In this document: positions 1 through 5,714 of the stretch, one piece after another
How the letters are laid out: each line of letters starts with the position of its first letter
Numbering within the stretch: position 1 is the first letter of the stretch
DNA from: an uncultured Clostridia bacterium
GTDB lineage: Bacteria > Bacillota > Clostridia > Christensenellales > Borkfalkiaceae
NCBI GenBank assembly: GCA_934230055.1
Contig: CAKQEE010000059.1
Location: 1-6,808 of the forward strand
Direction of reading: 5' to 3'
DNA length: 6,808 nucleotides
Made by a program: the position numbers and the translations under genes
Notes under the pieces: generated by a model
What the model saw: only the letters and a program-made list of their open reading frames with translations
The model's database searches: none
What the model was told of the DNA's origin: nothing

Positions 1-91
1 CCGCCTGCGCCTTTTTGGCAACGAACGGAGCGGAAATTTCGAGCTCGGTAACGGTAGGATTAAGCGATTTGCGAGATACAATTTCAAACAT
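1..91 (-). CDS. nfnA: NfnA-like FAD/NAD-binding subunit (NADH-dependent ferredoxin:NADP+ oxidoreductase), 5' fragment
   Basis: Only the first 30 codons are present; the gene runs off the left edge. The start reads MFEIVSRKSLNPTVTELEIS, followed by APFVAKKAQA and the first base of the next codon. This matches the N-terminal strand of the sulfide/dihydroorotate dehydrogenase-like FAD/NAD-binding family (NfnA, SudB, ferredoxin-NADP reductase alpha), whose members begin M(Y/F)-x-I-V-x-(K/R)-x-x-L-x-P-x-V and continue A-P-x-(V/I)-A-K-x-A-x-x-G-Q-F. In that family the protein pairs with a larger GltD-like flavoprotein (NfnB) and in anaerobes moves electrons between NADH, ferredoxin and NADP+ in the cytoplasm. 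The ATG is supported by AGGGAGAAA at 96-104. A promoter lies just upstream. The partner gene would be expected beyond the left edge. The substrate cannot be settled from 30 residues; a sulfide dehydrogenase or PyrK-like electron-transfer subunit remains possible. Confidence 0.72.
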   Translation of the reverse strand, partial: MFEIVSRKSLNPTVTELEISAPFVAKKAQA

Positions 92-126
92 ACTCTTTCT
101 CCCTTTATTGTAAGGTTTTTGATAAC

Positions 127-144
127 TTGTTTATTCTATCACAA
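127..144. promoter_or_regulatory. Possible Rex-type redox operator over the nfnA -10 box
   Basis: The 18-bp sequence TTGTTTATTCTATCACAA covers the whole -10 box. The Rex operator has the form TTGTKAA-N4-TTMACAA, and this site differs from that pattern at one position in each half. Rex senses the NADH/NAD+ ratio and represses fermentation and redox genes in Gram-positive bacteria, so a site here would make sense for a pyridine-nucleotide transhydrogenase. Only the TTGT/ACAA ends are truly symmetric, and AT-rich DNA gives such matches by chance, so this is a hypothesis. Confidence 0.33.
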
Positions 145-161
145 ACGGCAAAGTTTATCAA
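133..161 (-). promoter_or_regulatory. Sigma-A-like promoter of the nfnA-like gene
   Basis: Read on the minus strand, the -35 box is TTGATA (plus 156-161), followed by a 17-bp spacer and the -10 box TAGAAT (plus 133-138) with the extended motif TGA directly before it. Transcription would start near 126, giving a 5' leader of about 35 nt before the ATG at 91. The match to consensus is good, though the surrounding DNA is very AT-rich. Confidence 0.72.
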
Positions 162-222
162 CTGTTTTATAAAATTTTGATAATTGTTTACAAAAAATAT
201 TTATATTTTTCATAAGAATTGC

Positions 223-238
223 TTTTATCGGGATAAAA
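223..238. repeat. AT-rich palindrome upstream of the nfnA promoter
   Basis: TTTTATCGGGATAAAA is an inverted repeat with 7-bp arms (TTTTATC/GATAAAA) around a GG centre. It lies about 60 bp upstream of the nfnA -35 box and beyond the putative glnN terminator. It has no U-tract arrangement typical of a terminator. It could be an upstream operator or a chance palindrome in AT-rich DNA. Confidence 0.3.
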
Positions 239-265
239 AGGGGCGCGAAAGGGAGAAAATAGCGT

Positions 266-291
266 AAAAAAGGACGACCGATTTTTCCTTC
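266..291 (-). terminator. Probable rho-independent terminator after glnN (weak stem)
   Basis: On the minus strand GAAGGA pairs with TCCTTT (one G-U pair) around an 11-nt loop, and the descending arm runs into six U residues (plus 266-271). It lies about 60 bp past the glnN stop codon, between that gene and the next promoter, where a terminator is expected. The stem is short. A larger fold that also pairs GGGAG with a downstream CTCCC is possible. Confidence 0.5.
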
Positions 292-323
292 GACCTCCCT
301 CTTTTATCGTTTTTCGTTTTAGG

Positions 324-343
324 TTTCCGTTTTCGCGCGGAAA
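324..343 (-). other. Hairpin just behind the glnN stop codon
   Basis: TTTCCG and CGGAAA form a perfect 6-bp stem with an 8-nt loop only 4 nt after the glnN stop. No U-tract follows on the minus strand, so it is not a standard terminator. It may protect the 3' end of the message or act together with the hairpin at 266-291. Confidence 0.4.
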
Positions 344-347
344 GATT

Positions 348-2447
348 TTAATACTTAACGCTGTATAAAATATCCTCGTAACTCGGGAACGCGCGATATT
401 TTTTGCCGAGAAGAAGCTCCGCTTCGTCCGCAAAACCTCTCACCTTTTCCATAGCGGGCAAAAGCACCTCTTTGCAATAAATCGCCTTTTCGGAATTGCT
501 CCTTTCGTGCGACCATTCGGCAAGAGCCGCTTCCAGCTCGTCCGTTCCGTTTGCAAACTCTTCCGAAACGGCGGCAAGCTTTTTAAGCACTCCTCCTTCC
601 AGCCCGAACGGAAGCGCCCCCGAAGATTCTTTAAGCTTTAATTCGGAAAGAAGCACGTTTTCGTACTCTATAATCGCGGGGGCAATTTCGCTTCTTGCCA
701 TATCGAGCGCGGTAACGGCTTCTATATGCACAATGTTCGCGTAATTTTCCAAAAGAATTTCCTTTCTTGAATGAATTTCCTCTATCGAAAGAACGCCGTG
801 CCGCTCGAAAAGTTCAACGTTCTTTTCCTCTTCATAAAGGGGCAACGCGTCCACCGTGGTTTTAAGTTCAGGAAGTCCGCGGCGTTTTGCCTCTTTTTTC
901 CATTCTTCCGAATAGTTGTTGCCCGAAAAAATCACGCGGCGATGCTCTTTTATCGTCTTTTTCATAAGCTTTTCGAGCGCGGCGTCAAAGTCTTCCGCCC
1001 CTTCCAGCTCTTCCGCAAACCCGCGCAACTCTTCCGCGACTATGGTATTAAGTATAAAGTTCGGACAAGAAATATTCGCCGCAGAACCTACCATACGAAA
1101 CTCGAACTTGTTGCCCGTAAACGCAAAGGGCGAAGTTCTGTTTCTGTCCGTAGAATCCTTTCTTATGGGCGGAAGCACCGTTACGCCTATTTTAAGCTCG
1201 CTCTTTTTTGCCGCCGAATACGGTTTGCCGTTTTCTATACAGTCTAAAATTCTTTCCAGCTCTTCGCCGAGATATATGGAAATGATTGCGGGCGGAGCTT
1301 CGTTGCCGCCAAGTCTGTGGTCGTTCCCCGCGGAAGCAACGCTTATTCTGAGAAGCTCGGGATATTCGTCAACCGCCTTGATGACGGAAAGAAGGAACAA
1401 AAGGAACTGCGCGTTTTCTCTCGGCGTGTCGCCCGCCTCAAAAAGGTTTTCACCAGTATCCGTCGCAAGCGACCAGTTGTTATGCTTACCGCTGCCGTTC
1501 ACCTTCGCAAACGGCTTTTCGTGAAGAAGACAAACGAGTCCGTGACGATTCGCTATCGTTTTCATAAGTTCCATGGTAAGCTGATTATGGTCGGAAGCGG
1601 TGTTTACCGAAACGTGAACGCAAGCAAGTTCGTGCTGCGCGGGCGCGACTTCGTTATGTTTGGTTTTCGCGTACACGCCGAGCTTCCAAAGCTCTTCGTC
1701 AAGCTCTTTCATAAACTCCGCCACGCGCTGTTTTATCGCGCCGTAATAATGGTCTTCGAGTTCCTGACCTTTCGCGGGGCGCGCGCCGTAAAGCGTTCTG
1801 CCGCAAATCATAAGGTCTATCCTTTTTTCGTAAACCGCGCGGTCGATGAGAAAATACTCCTGCTCCGCGCCGACCGTCGGGAACACCTTTTTGACTTTTT
1901 CGTTGCCGAACAGTCTTAAAACGCGCAGCGCGTTTTTATTTAAAGTCTGCATCGACCGAAGGAGCGGCGTTTTTTTGTCGAGTGCCTCTCCGCCGTAAGA
2001 ACAAAACGCCGTAGGGATATAAAGACTGCCGTCTTTTACGAACGCGTAAGACGTGGGATCCCACGCGGTATAGCCGCGCGCCTCGAACGTTGCGCGAAGT
2101 CCGCCCGAAGGAAAGCTCGAAGCGTCCGATTCGCCCTTTACGAGCGATTTTTCGGAAAACTTCATAATCGCTTCGTCCTTACCGAAGGGTTCTATAAAGC
2201 CGTCGTGCTTTTCCGCGGTTATGCCCGTCATCGGCTGAAACCAATGCGTGAAATGCGTCGCGCCTTTTTCTATCGCCCAGTCCTTCATGACCGAAGCAAC
2301 GATTTTAGCCGCGCCGTGAGAAAGCGGTTCTCCGTCTTCGATCGCCCTGCAAACCGCGTCGTATGCCTCTTTCGGCAAGCGTTCGCGCATTACCTTATCG
2401 TTAAATACCATCGTCCCGAAAATTTCGGGAATACTCGTAGCGTTCAT
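348..2447 (-). CDS. glnN: Type III glutamine synthetase (GSIII)
   Basis: Complete 699-residue protein, the usual size of GSIII (about 700 residues; GSI is about 450). It makes glutamine from glutamate, ammonia and ATP in the cytoplasm as a large oligomer. The GSIII-specific N-terminal domain opens with IPEIFGTMVFNDKVMRERLP. Active-site segments follow in order: metal-binding GAEQEY (about 193-198), NEVAPAQHE (265-273), KVNGSGKHNNWS (315-326), ASAGNDHRLGGNEAP (371-385) and DRNRTSPFAFTGNKFEFR (434-451). Residues from about 470 onward are the charged helical C-terminal part typical of GSIII. None of the expected active-site motifs is missing. The ATG at 2447 is preceded by GGCGGAGAT, and the IPEIFG start agrees with family N-termini. 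It lies 47 bp behind the M29 aminopeptidase on the same strand with no visible promoter or terminator between, so cotranscription is likely. I saw no GlnR-like or glutamine-riboswitch element. Confidence 0.97.
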   Translation of the reverse strand: MNATSIPEIFGTMVFNDKVMRERLPKEAYDAVCRAIEDGEPLSHGAAKIVASVMKDWAIEKGATHFTHWFQPMTGITAEKHDGFIEPFGKDEAIMKFSEKSLVKGESDASSFPSGGLRATFEARGYTAWDPTSYAFVKDGSLYIPTAFCSYGGEALDKKTPLLRSMQTLNKNALRVLRLFGNEKVKKVFPTVGAEQEYFLIDRAVYEKRIDLMICGRTLYGARPAKGQELEDHYYGAIKQRVAEFMKELDEELWKLGVYAKTKHNEVAPAQHELACVHVSVNTASDHNQLTMELMKTIANRHGLVCLLHEKPFAKVNGSGKHNNWSLATDTGENLFEAGDTPRENAQFLLFLLSVIKAVDEYPELLRISVASAGNDHRLGGNEAPPAIISIYLGEELERILDCIENGKPYSAAKKSELKIGVTVLPPIRKDSTDRNRTSPFAFTGNKFEFRMVGSAANISCPNFILNTIVAEELRGFAEELEGAEDFDAALEKLMKKTIKEHRRVIFSGNNYSEEWKKEAKRRGLPELKTTVDALPLYEEEKNVELFERHGVLSIEEIHSRKEILLENYANIVHIEAVTALDMARSEIAPAIIEYENVLLSELKLKESSGALPFGLEGGVLKKLAAVSEEFANGTDELEAALAEWSHERSNSEKAIYCKEVLLPAMEKVRGFADEAELLLGKKYRAFPSYEDILYSVKY

Positions 2448-2494
2448 AATATCTCCGCCTTTTTCTTTTTCCGCCGTTTTGTTTTAATCTTACG

Positions 2495-3610
2495 TTATTT
2501 AAGATTTTCGGGGTTTAAGCACGATAAATCTTCGGGAACGAATCTGCCGTCCTTTCTTATAAGTTCGCCGTCGATATAAATTTCGCCGCCGCCGTACTCT
2601 TTCGTCTGAATCTGCACGAGATCCCAATGAATAGCGGAAATATTTCCGTTATAGCACTCGTCGTAACAACAACCGGGGGTAAAGTGTATCGAGCCTGCGA
2701 TTTTTTCGTCGAAGAGTATGTCGCCCATGGGCTTCGTGATATACGGATTGAATCCGAAAGAAAATTCTCCCACGTATCTCGCGCCCTCGTCGGTATCGAA
2801 AATAGCGTTTACCTTTTCGGTGTCGTTGGCGGTGGCTTTTATTATTTTTCCGTCCTTAAACGTAAGCGAAACGTTCTCGAATTTAAAACCGTTCTCTACC
2901 GAAGGCGCGTTATAGGTAATCACGCCGTTCACGCTGTCCTTAATCGGTGCGGAATACAATTCGCCGTCGGGTATATTGCGGTGTCCGGAACATTTTCTGC
3001 TGCCTATACCCTTTATCGAAAAGGATATATCCGTGTCTTTTGCGATTATATGCACCTTGTCCGCTTTGTCAAGACGGGCTTTAAGCGCGTCCATAGCCTT
3101 GTCCATTTTAGAATAATCGAGCGTGCAAACGTCAAAATAAAAATTCTCGAACGCCTCCGTACTCATACCCGCCTGCTGCGCCATGCCCTGATTCGGATAT
3201 CTTAAAACCACCCACTTCGTCTTTTTTACGCGAAGTTCGTGATGCACGGGGTGCGAATATATTTCGCTTTCTATTTTTAGGTTCTTTTCGGGAACGTCTG
3301 AATTTTCGTTACAGTTTTCTCCGCCGCGAATACCTATATAAGCGTCCATGTCCGCCATACGAAAACCGTCGTACTTTGCGCGAAGCCTTGCGTATTCTTC
3401 CGAATTGCCAATAAGCGTTTCACGCGTGACGCGGTTATCCGTCGTTTCCACGAACGGATACGCCCCGACCTTGAAAACCTCTTTGACTATTGCGTTCACT
3501 ATCATATAGTCTACGCCCTTTGCCTCTATAAGCACCTTTTCGCCCTTTTTAAGGTCGCAAGAGTAATTCACGAGAGTTTTTGCGAGCTTAACTATTCTTT
3601 CGTCCTGCAT
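2495..3610 (-). CDS. M29 family metallo-aminopeptidase (AmpS/AmpT type)
   Basis: A 371-residue protein, close to the family norm of about 370-410. M29 enzymes are cytoplasmic dimers that use two metal ions to remove N-terminal residues from peptides. Metal-ligand segments are visible in order: IPDGELYSAP with E217, YVGEFSFGFNP with E282, GSIHFTPG with H309, then Y316 or Y320, and AIHWDLV with H328 and D330. These correspond to the Glu, Glu, His, Tyr, His, Asp set of the Thermus and staphylococcal enzymes. The open frame continues far upstream, but that part is antisense to fba. The start at 3610 (MQDERIVKLAKTL) is chosen because the family begins there, AAGAAGG lies at a fair distance upstream, and a promoter sits just before it. 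It is the first gene of a likely operon with glnN. Three cysteines (C314, C315, C319) lie beside the metal site. The substrate preference cannot be read from sequence. Confidence 0.93.
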   Translation of the reverse strand: MQDERIVKLAKTLVNYSCDLKKGEKVLIEAKGVDYMIVNAIVKEVFKVGAYPFVETTDNRVTRETLIGNSEEYARLRAKYDGFRMADMDAYIGIRGGENCNENSDVPEKNLKIESEIYSHPVHHELRVKKTKWVVLRYPNQGMAQQAGMSTEAFENFYFDVCTLDYSKMDKAMDALKARLDKADKVHIIAKDTDISFSIKGIGSRKCSGHRNIPDGELYSAPIKDSVNGVITYNAPSVENGFKFENVSLTFKDGKIIKATANDTEKVNAIFDTDEGARYVGEFSFGFNPYITKPMGDILFDEKIAGSIHFTPGCCYDECYNGNISAIHWDLVQIQTKEYGGGEIYIDGELIRKDGRFVPEDLSCLNPENLK

Positions 3611-3644
3611 TATAAAATACCTTCTTTTTGTCTGTTTTAAGTCA

Positions 3645-3673
3645 ATTATACCACCGAGCGGGCAAATTATAAA
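3645..3673 (-). promoter_or_regulatory. Promoter of the aminopeptidase-glnN operon
   Basis: On the minus strand the -10 box is a perfect TATAAT (plus 3645-3650) with an extended TGG before it. A weaker -35 box TTTATA (plus 3668-3673) lies 17 bp upstream. Transcription would begin near 3638, leaving a leader of about 28 nt. Another TATAAT at plus 3666-3671 lacks a good -35 partner. Confidence 0.72.
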
Positions 3674-3675
3674 GG

Positions 3676-3700
3676 ATTTTTCGGCTAAAACCCGAAAAAT
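3676..3700. repeat. Perfect 9-bp inverted repeat between divergent promoters; candidate operator
   Basis: ATTTTTCGG (3676-3684) and CCGAAAAAT (3692-3700) are perfect inverted copies with a 7-bp centre. The repeat starts 3 bp from the aminopeptidase -35 box (ends 3673) and stops 3 bp before the fba -35 box (starts 3703), so it fills the space between the two promoters. That position and symmetry suit a binding site for a dimeric regulator acting on both directions. It lies upstream of both predicted transcription starts, so it should not form an RNA hairpin. The protein that would bind it is unknown. Confidence 0.55.
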
Positions 3701-3702
3701 AT

Positions 3703-3731
3703 TTGCAAATCGCCGAAAAAAATGATATAGT
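3703..3731 (+). promoter_or_regulatory. Promoter of fba
   Basis: The -35 box is TTGCAA (3703-3708), followed by a 17-bp spacer and the -10 box TATAGT (3726-3731) with an extended TGA directly before it. Transcription would start near 3738, leaving a leader of about 68 nt. This strength fits a glycolytic gene. Confidence 0.78.
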
Positions 3732-3746
3732 GTTATTCGTAAAGAA

Positions 3747-3765
3747 GCGGCGGAAACGTCGCCGC
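3747..3765 (+). other. 5' leader hairpin of the fba mRNA
   Basis: GCGGCG (3747-3752) pairs with CGCCGC (3760-3765) around a 7-nt loop, starting about 10 nt from the predicted transcription start. No U-tract follows, so it is not a terminator. GC-rich hairpins at extreme 5' ends often slow mRNA decay, which would suit a highly expressed gene; that role is inferred. Confidence 0.5.
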
Positions 3766-3792
3766 ATAAAAAATTACAAAACAAAAATTTTC

Positions 3793-3800
3793 GGAGGAAG
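3793..3800 (+). promoter_or_regulatory. Strong ribosome binding site of fba
   Basis: GGAGGAAG gives a near-full match to the anti-Shine-Dalgarno sequence, with 8 nt between GGAGG and the ATG at 3806. It fixes the fba start. Confidence 0.85.
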
Positions 3801-3805
3801 CATTT

Positions 3806-4792
3806 ATGGCATTGGTAAACTCTAAAAAAATGTTCGAGCAAGCCTACAAGAACGGATACGCTATCGGCGCGTTCAACGTAAACAACATGGAAATAGTTCA
3901 GGGTATAACCGAAGCGTGCAAAGAAGAAAAAGCACCGGTTATTCTTCAAGTCAGCAAGGGTGCGCGAGCGTACGCTAACCACACTTACCTCGTTAAACTC
4001 GTAGAGGCGGCGGTTATCGAATGTCCCGACATTCCGATCGTTTTGCACCTCGACCACGGTCCCGATTTCGAGACCTGCAAAGCTTGCATAGACGGCGGCT
4101 TCACCTCCGTTATGATAGACGGTTCTCACCTCCCCTTCGAGGAGAACATCGCACTTACCAGAAAGGTTGTCGAATACGCGCATAACCACGTTCCGTACGT
4201 AACCGTAGAAGGCGAACTCGGAACTCTTGCCGGCATAGAAGACGACGTTAAGGTAGAACACGGCAGCGAATCTTACACCAAGCCCGAACAGGTTATCGAA
4301 TTCGTAGAAAAGACGGGCGTAGATTCCCTTGCAATCGCTATCGGAACTTCCCACGGCGCATACAAGTTCAAACCCGAACAATGCACCAGAAACGAACAGG
4401 GTATCCTCGTTCCCCCCGCTCTCCGCTTCGACATTTTGGAAGAAGTGAGCAAAAAGCTCCCCGGCTTCCCCATCGTTTTGCACGGTTCTTCCTCCGTTCC
4501 GCAAGAATACGTTAAAATGGTAAACGAAAACGGCGGCAAAATGCCCGACGCTATCGGCGTTCCGGAAGAACAGCTCCGCCACGCGGCACAGCTTTCCGTT
4601 TGCAAAATCAACATCGACTCCGACCTTCGCCTTGCAATGACGGGAACTATCAGAAAGTTCTTTAACGAACATCCCGAAAAGTTCGATCCGAGAGAATATC
4701 TTAAACCCGCAAGAGCGAACATCAAAGAACTCGTTCGTCATAAATTAAGAGACGTTTTGGGTTGCGCGGGCAAAGCGGACGAATGTAAATAA
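3806..4792 (+). CDS. fba: Class II fructose-1,6-bisphosphate aldolase (class IIB type)
   Basis: Complete 328-residue zinc-dependent aldolase that splits fructose 1,6-bisphosphate into dihydroxyacetone phosphate and glyceraldehyde 3-phosphate, and the reverse, in the cytoplasm. The (beta/alpha)8 barrel shows GAFNVNNMEIVQ near residue 21, HLDHGPD with catalytic D83 and zinc ligand H84, VEGELGTLAG with E135, GTSHGAYK with zinc ligand H183, VLHGSSSVP with zinc ligand H226, and NIDSD (269-273), which contacts substrate phosphate in the family. GTSHGAYKF and GGKMPDAIGVPEEQL are typical of the Giardia/Treponema-like IIB group rather than E. coli FbaA. This is the usual glycolytic enzyme; a tagatose-bisphosphate aldolase (GatY/KbaY) is less likely because of these signatures and the absence of tagatose or galactitol genes nearby. 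It is transcribed alone, with its own promoter and terminator. Confidence 0.97.
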   Translation: MALVNSKKMFEQAYKNGYAIGAFNVNNMEIVQGITEACKEEKAPVILQVSKGARAYANHTYLVKLVEAAVIECPDIPIVLHLDHGPDFETCKACIDGGFTSVMIDGSHLPFEENIALTRKVVEYAHNHVPYVTVEGELGTLAGIEDDVKVEHGSESYTKPEQVIEFVEKTGVDSLAIAIGTSHGAYKFKPEQCTRNEQGILVPPALRFDILEEVSKKLPGFPIVLHGSSSVPQEYVKMVNENGGKMPDAIGVPEEQLRHAAQLSVCKINIDSDLRLAMTGTIRKFFNEHPEKFDPREYLKPARANIKELVRHKLRDVLGCAGKADECK

Positions 4793-4832
4793 TAAATTTA
4801 TAATTAACCTTTAATAAAAAATTACTCGTGGA

Positions 4833-4866
4833 AAAAGAGTTCGGTAAGTCGGACTCTTTTCTTTTT
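4833..4866 (+). terminator. Rho-independent terminator of fba
   Basis: Stem arms 4833-4843 and 4850-4860 form 11 pairs with one G-U, closing a 6-nt loop (GTAAGT). The descending arm ends in TTTT and is followed by CTTTTT. It lies 40 bp after the fba stop codon. The A-rich start of the stem means it could also stop transcription coming from the right. Confidence 0.9.
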
Positions 4867-4920
4867 GTCCAAAAAAAACAACGAACTTGCGAAAGAACGG
4901 TTATTTAAAAGAACAAGCAG

Positions 4921-4949
4921 AAAACGCGGCGAAATTTTCGCCGCGTTTT
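4921..4949 (-). terminator. Terminator of fsa, likely bidirectional
   Basis: A perfect 14-bp inverted repeat (4921-4934 and 4936-4949) around a single central base has a GC core (CGCGGCG/CGCCGCG) and AAAA/TTTT outer ends. On the minus strand it lies 32 bp after the fsa stop and ends in UUUU. The near-complete symmetry, with TTTTAATCTTTT on the plus side, would let it work in both directions between the two convergent genes. Confidence 0.85.
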
Positions 4950-4981
4950 AATCTTTTATACATATTGAATTCTATCGGAAA

Positions 4982-5638
4982 TCAAAGCGTTTCGTAATAC
5001 TTTTTGCCTTCTTCCACGAATTCTTTTATCGCCCTTTCGGTAAGCGGGTGAGCAATCATTTTGGGGAAAAGGTCTACGGGGATTGTCATGCTCTCTATAC
5101 CCTTCATAGAAACCATATGAATTTGTTCTACATTAGAAAAGCTTGCCGCCAGAACCTTACAGTCGCAATTCGTTTCCGCCAAAAGCTTGTGTATCTGCGA
5201 AGCTATATCAACGCCGTTTATTGCGATATTGTCCAGCCTGTTTACGTAAGGCGCAACGTATTTCGCCCCCGCGCTTGCCGCAAGCAAAGCCTGCTGCGGA
5301 GTAAATATCGCCGTGGCGGTTATATTAAACCCGCGCTCCGAAAGATATTTCATCGCCTTTATGCCGTTTTCGGTTACGGGGATTTTTATAAAAGTATTCG
5401 CCCCGCCGAGCGCGTTGAGCTTTTCCGCGTCTTTAACGATCCCCTCGAAATCCTCCGCAATTACCTGAACGTGAAGCATTTTGTTGCCGATGATGGCGCG
5501 AATTCCGCGCACCGCGGAAACCACGTCTATTTTGCAACGGGAAAGTATAAGCGGGTTCGTAGTTACGCCCGCAACGGGATAATAATCGTTAAGCTCCTTT
5601 ATTTTTGCTAAATCCGCACTATCTATTAAGTATTCCAT
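4982..5638 (-). CDS. fsa: Fructose-6-phosphate aldolase (FSA), TalC/transaldolase-like family
   Basis: Complete 218-residue class I (Schiff-base) aldolase of the small transaldolase/FSA family (usual length about 212-220). Family landmarks are all present: D6 in MEYLIDSADL, AGVTTNP (23-29), the Schiff-base lysine K85 in FIKIPVT, TATAIFTPQQALLA (about 107-120), YVAPYVNRLD (127-136) and KVLAASF (161-167). FSA splits fructose 6-phosphate into dihydroxyacetone and glyceraldehyde 3-phosphate; close relatives are true transaldolases of the pentose phosphate pathway. Two residues favour FSA: Gln58, aligned with E. coli FSA Gln59 where transaldolases have Glu, and Tyr131, where transaldolases have Phe. 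The in vivo reaction remains uncertain, as such enzymes could fill a transaldolase role in Clostridia. The ATG at 5638 has GAGGAG 6 nt upstream and a strong promoter. It lies 76 bp behind folT on the same strand but is probably transcribed independently. Confidence 0.93.
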   Translation of the reverse strand: MEYLIDSADLAKIKELNDYYPVAGVTTNPLILSRCKIDVVSAVRGIRAIIGNKMLHVQVIAEDFEGIVKDAEKLNALGGANTFIKIPVTENGIKAMKYLSERGFNITATAIFTPQQALLAASAGAKYVAPYVNRLDNIAINGVDIASQIHKLLAETNCDCKVLAASFSNVEQIHMVSMKGIESMTIPVDLFPKMIAHPLTERAIKEFVEEGKKYYETL

Positions 5639-5665
5639 ACCTGTCTCCTCTGTTTTTCGCTAAAT

Positions 5666-5694
5666 AGTATAATCGCGGCGAAAGGCGATGTCAA
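5666..5694 (-). promoter_or_regulatory. Near-consensus promoter of fsa
   Basis: On the minus strand the -35 box is a perfect TTGACA (plus 5689-5694), the spacer is 17 bp, and the -10 box is TATACT (plus 5666-5671). Transcription would start near 5659, about 20 nt before the ATG. It lies in the 76-bp gap after folT, where I see no clear folT terminator, so read-through from folT may add to fsa expression. Confidence 0.88.
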
Positions 5695-5714
5695 CCTTTT
5701 GCACCGCGACAAGC

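Noticed and set aside
188..433. An 81-residue open frame on the minus strand across the glnN-nfnA gap.
   Set aside because: It overlaps the end of glnN, is very rich in Lys/Arg/Phe as expected for AT-rich noncoding DNA, and has no recognisable start signal.
916..1919. Long plus-strand open frames antisense to glnN.
   Set aside because: They are shadows of the GC-biased third codon positions of glnN; their translations lack recognisable domains.
2454..2475. A direct repeat of GGCGGA (minus strand) just upstream of glnN, a possible duplicated ribosome binding site.
   Set aside because: The copies are 10 bp apart in a purine-rich spacer; only the nearer one is at ribosome-binding distance, and the repeat is too short to mean much.
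4273..4725. A 150-residue open frame antisense to fba.
   Set aside because: fba has full aldolase motifs on the other strand; the antisense frame has no start signal or family features.
3611..4741. The aminopeptidase reading frame stays open upstream to about 4741, suggesting a 748-residue fusion protein.
   Set aside because: That extension is antisense to fba, has no family similarity that I can see, and a promoter and ribosome binding site place the true start at 3610.
5048..5611. A 187-residue plus-strand open frame antisense to fsa.
   Set aside because: It is a shadow of fsa; its translation shows no domain and it has no ribosome binding site.
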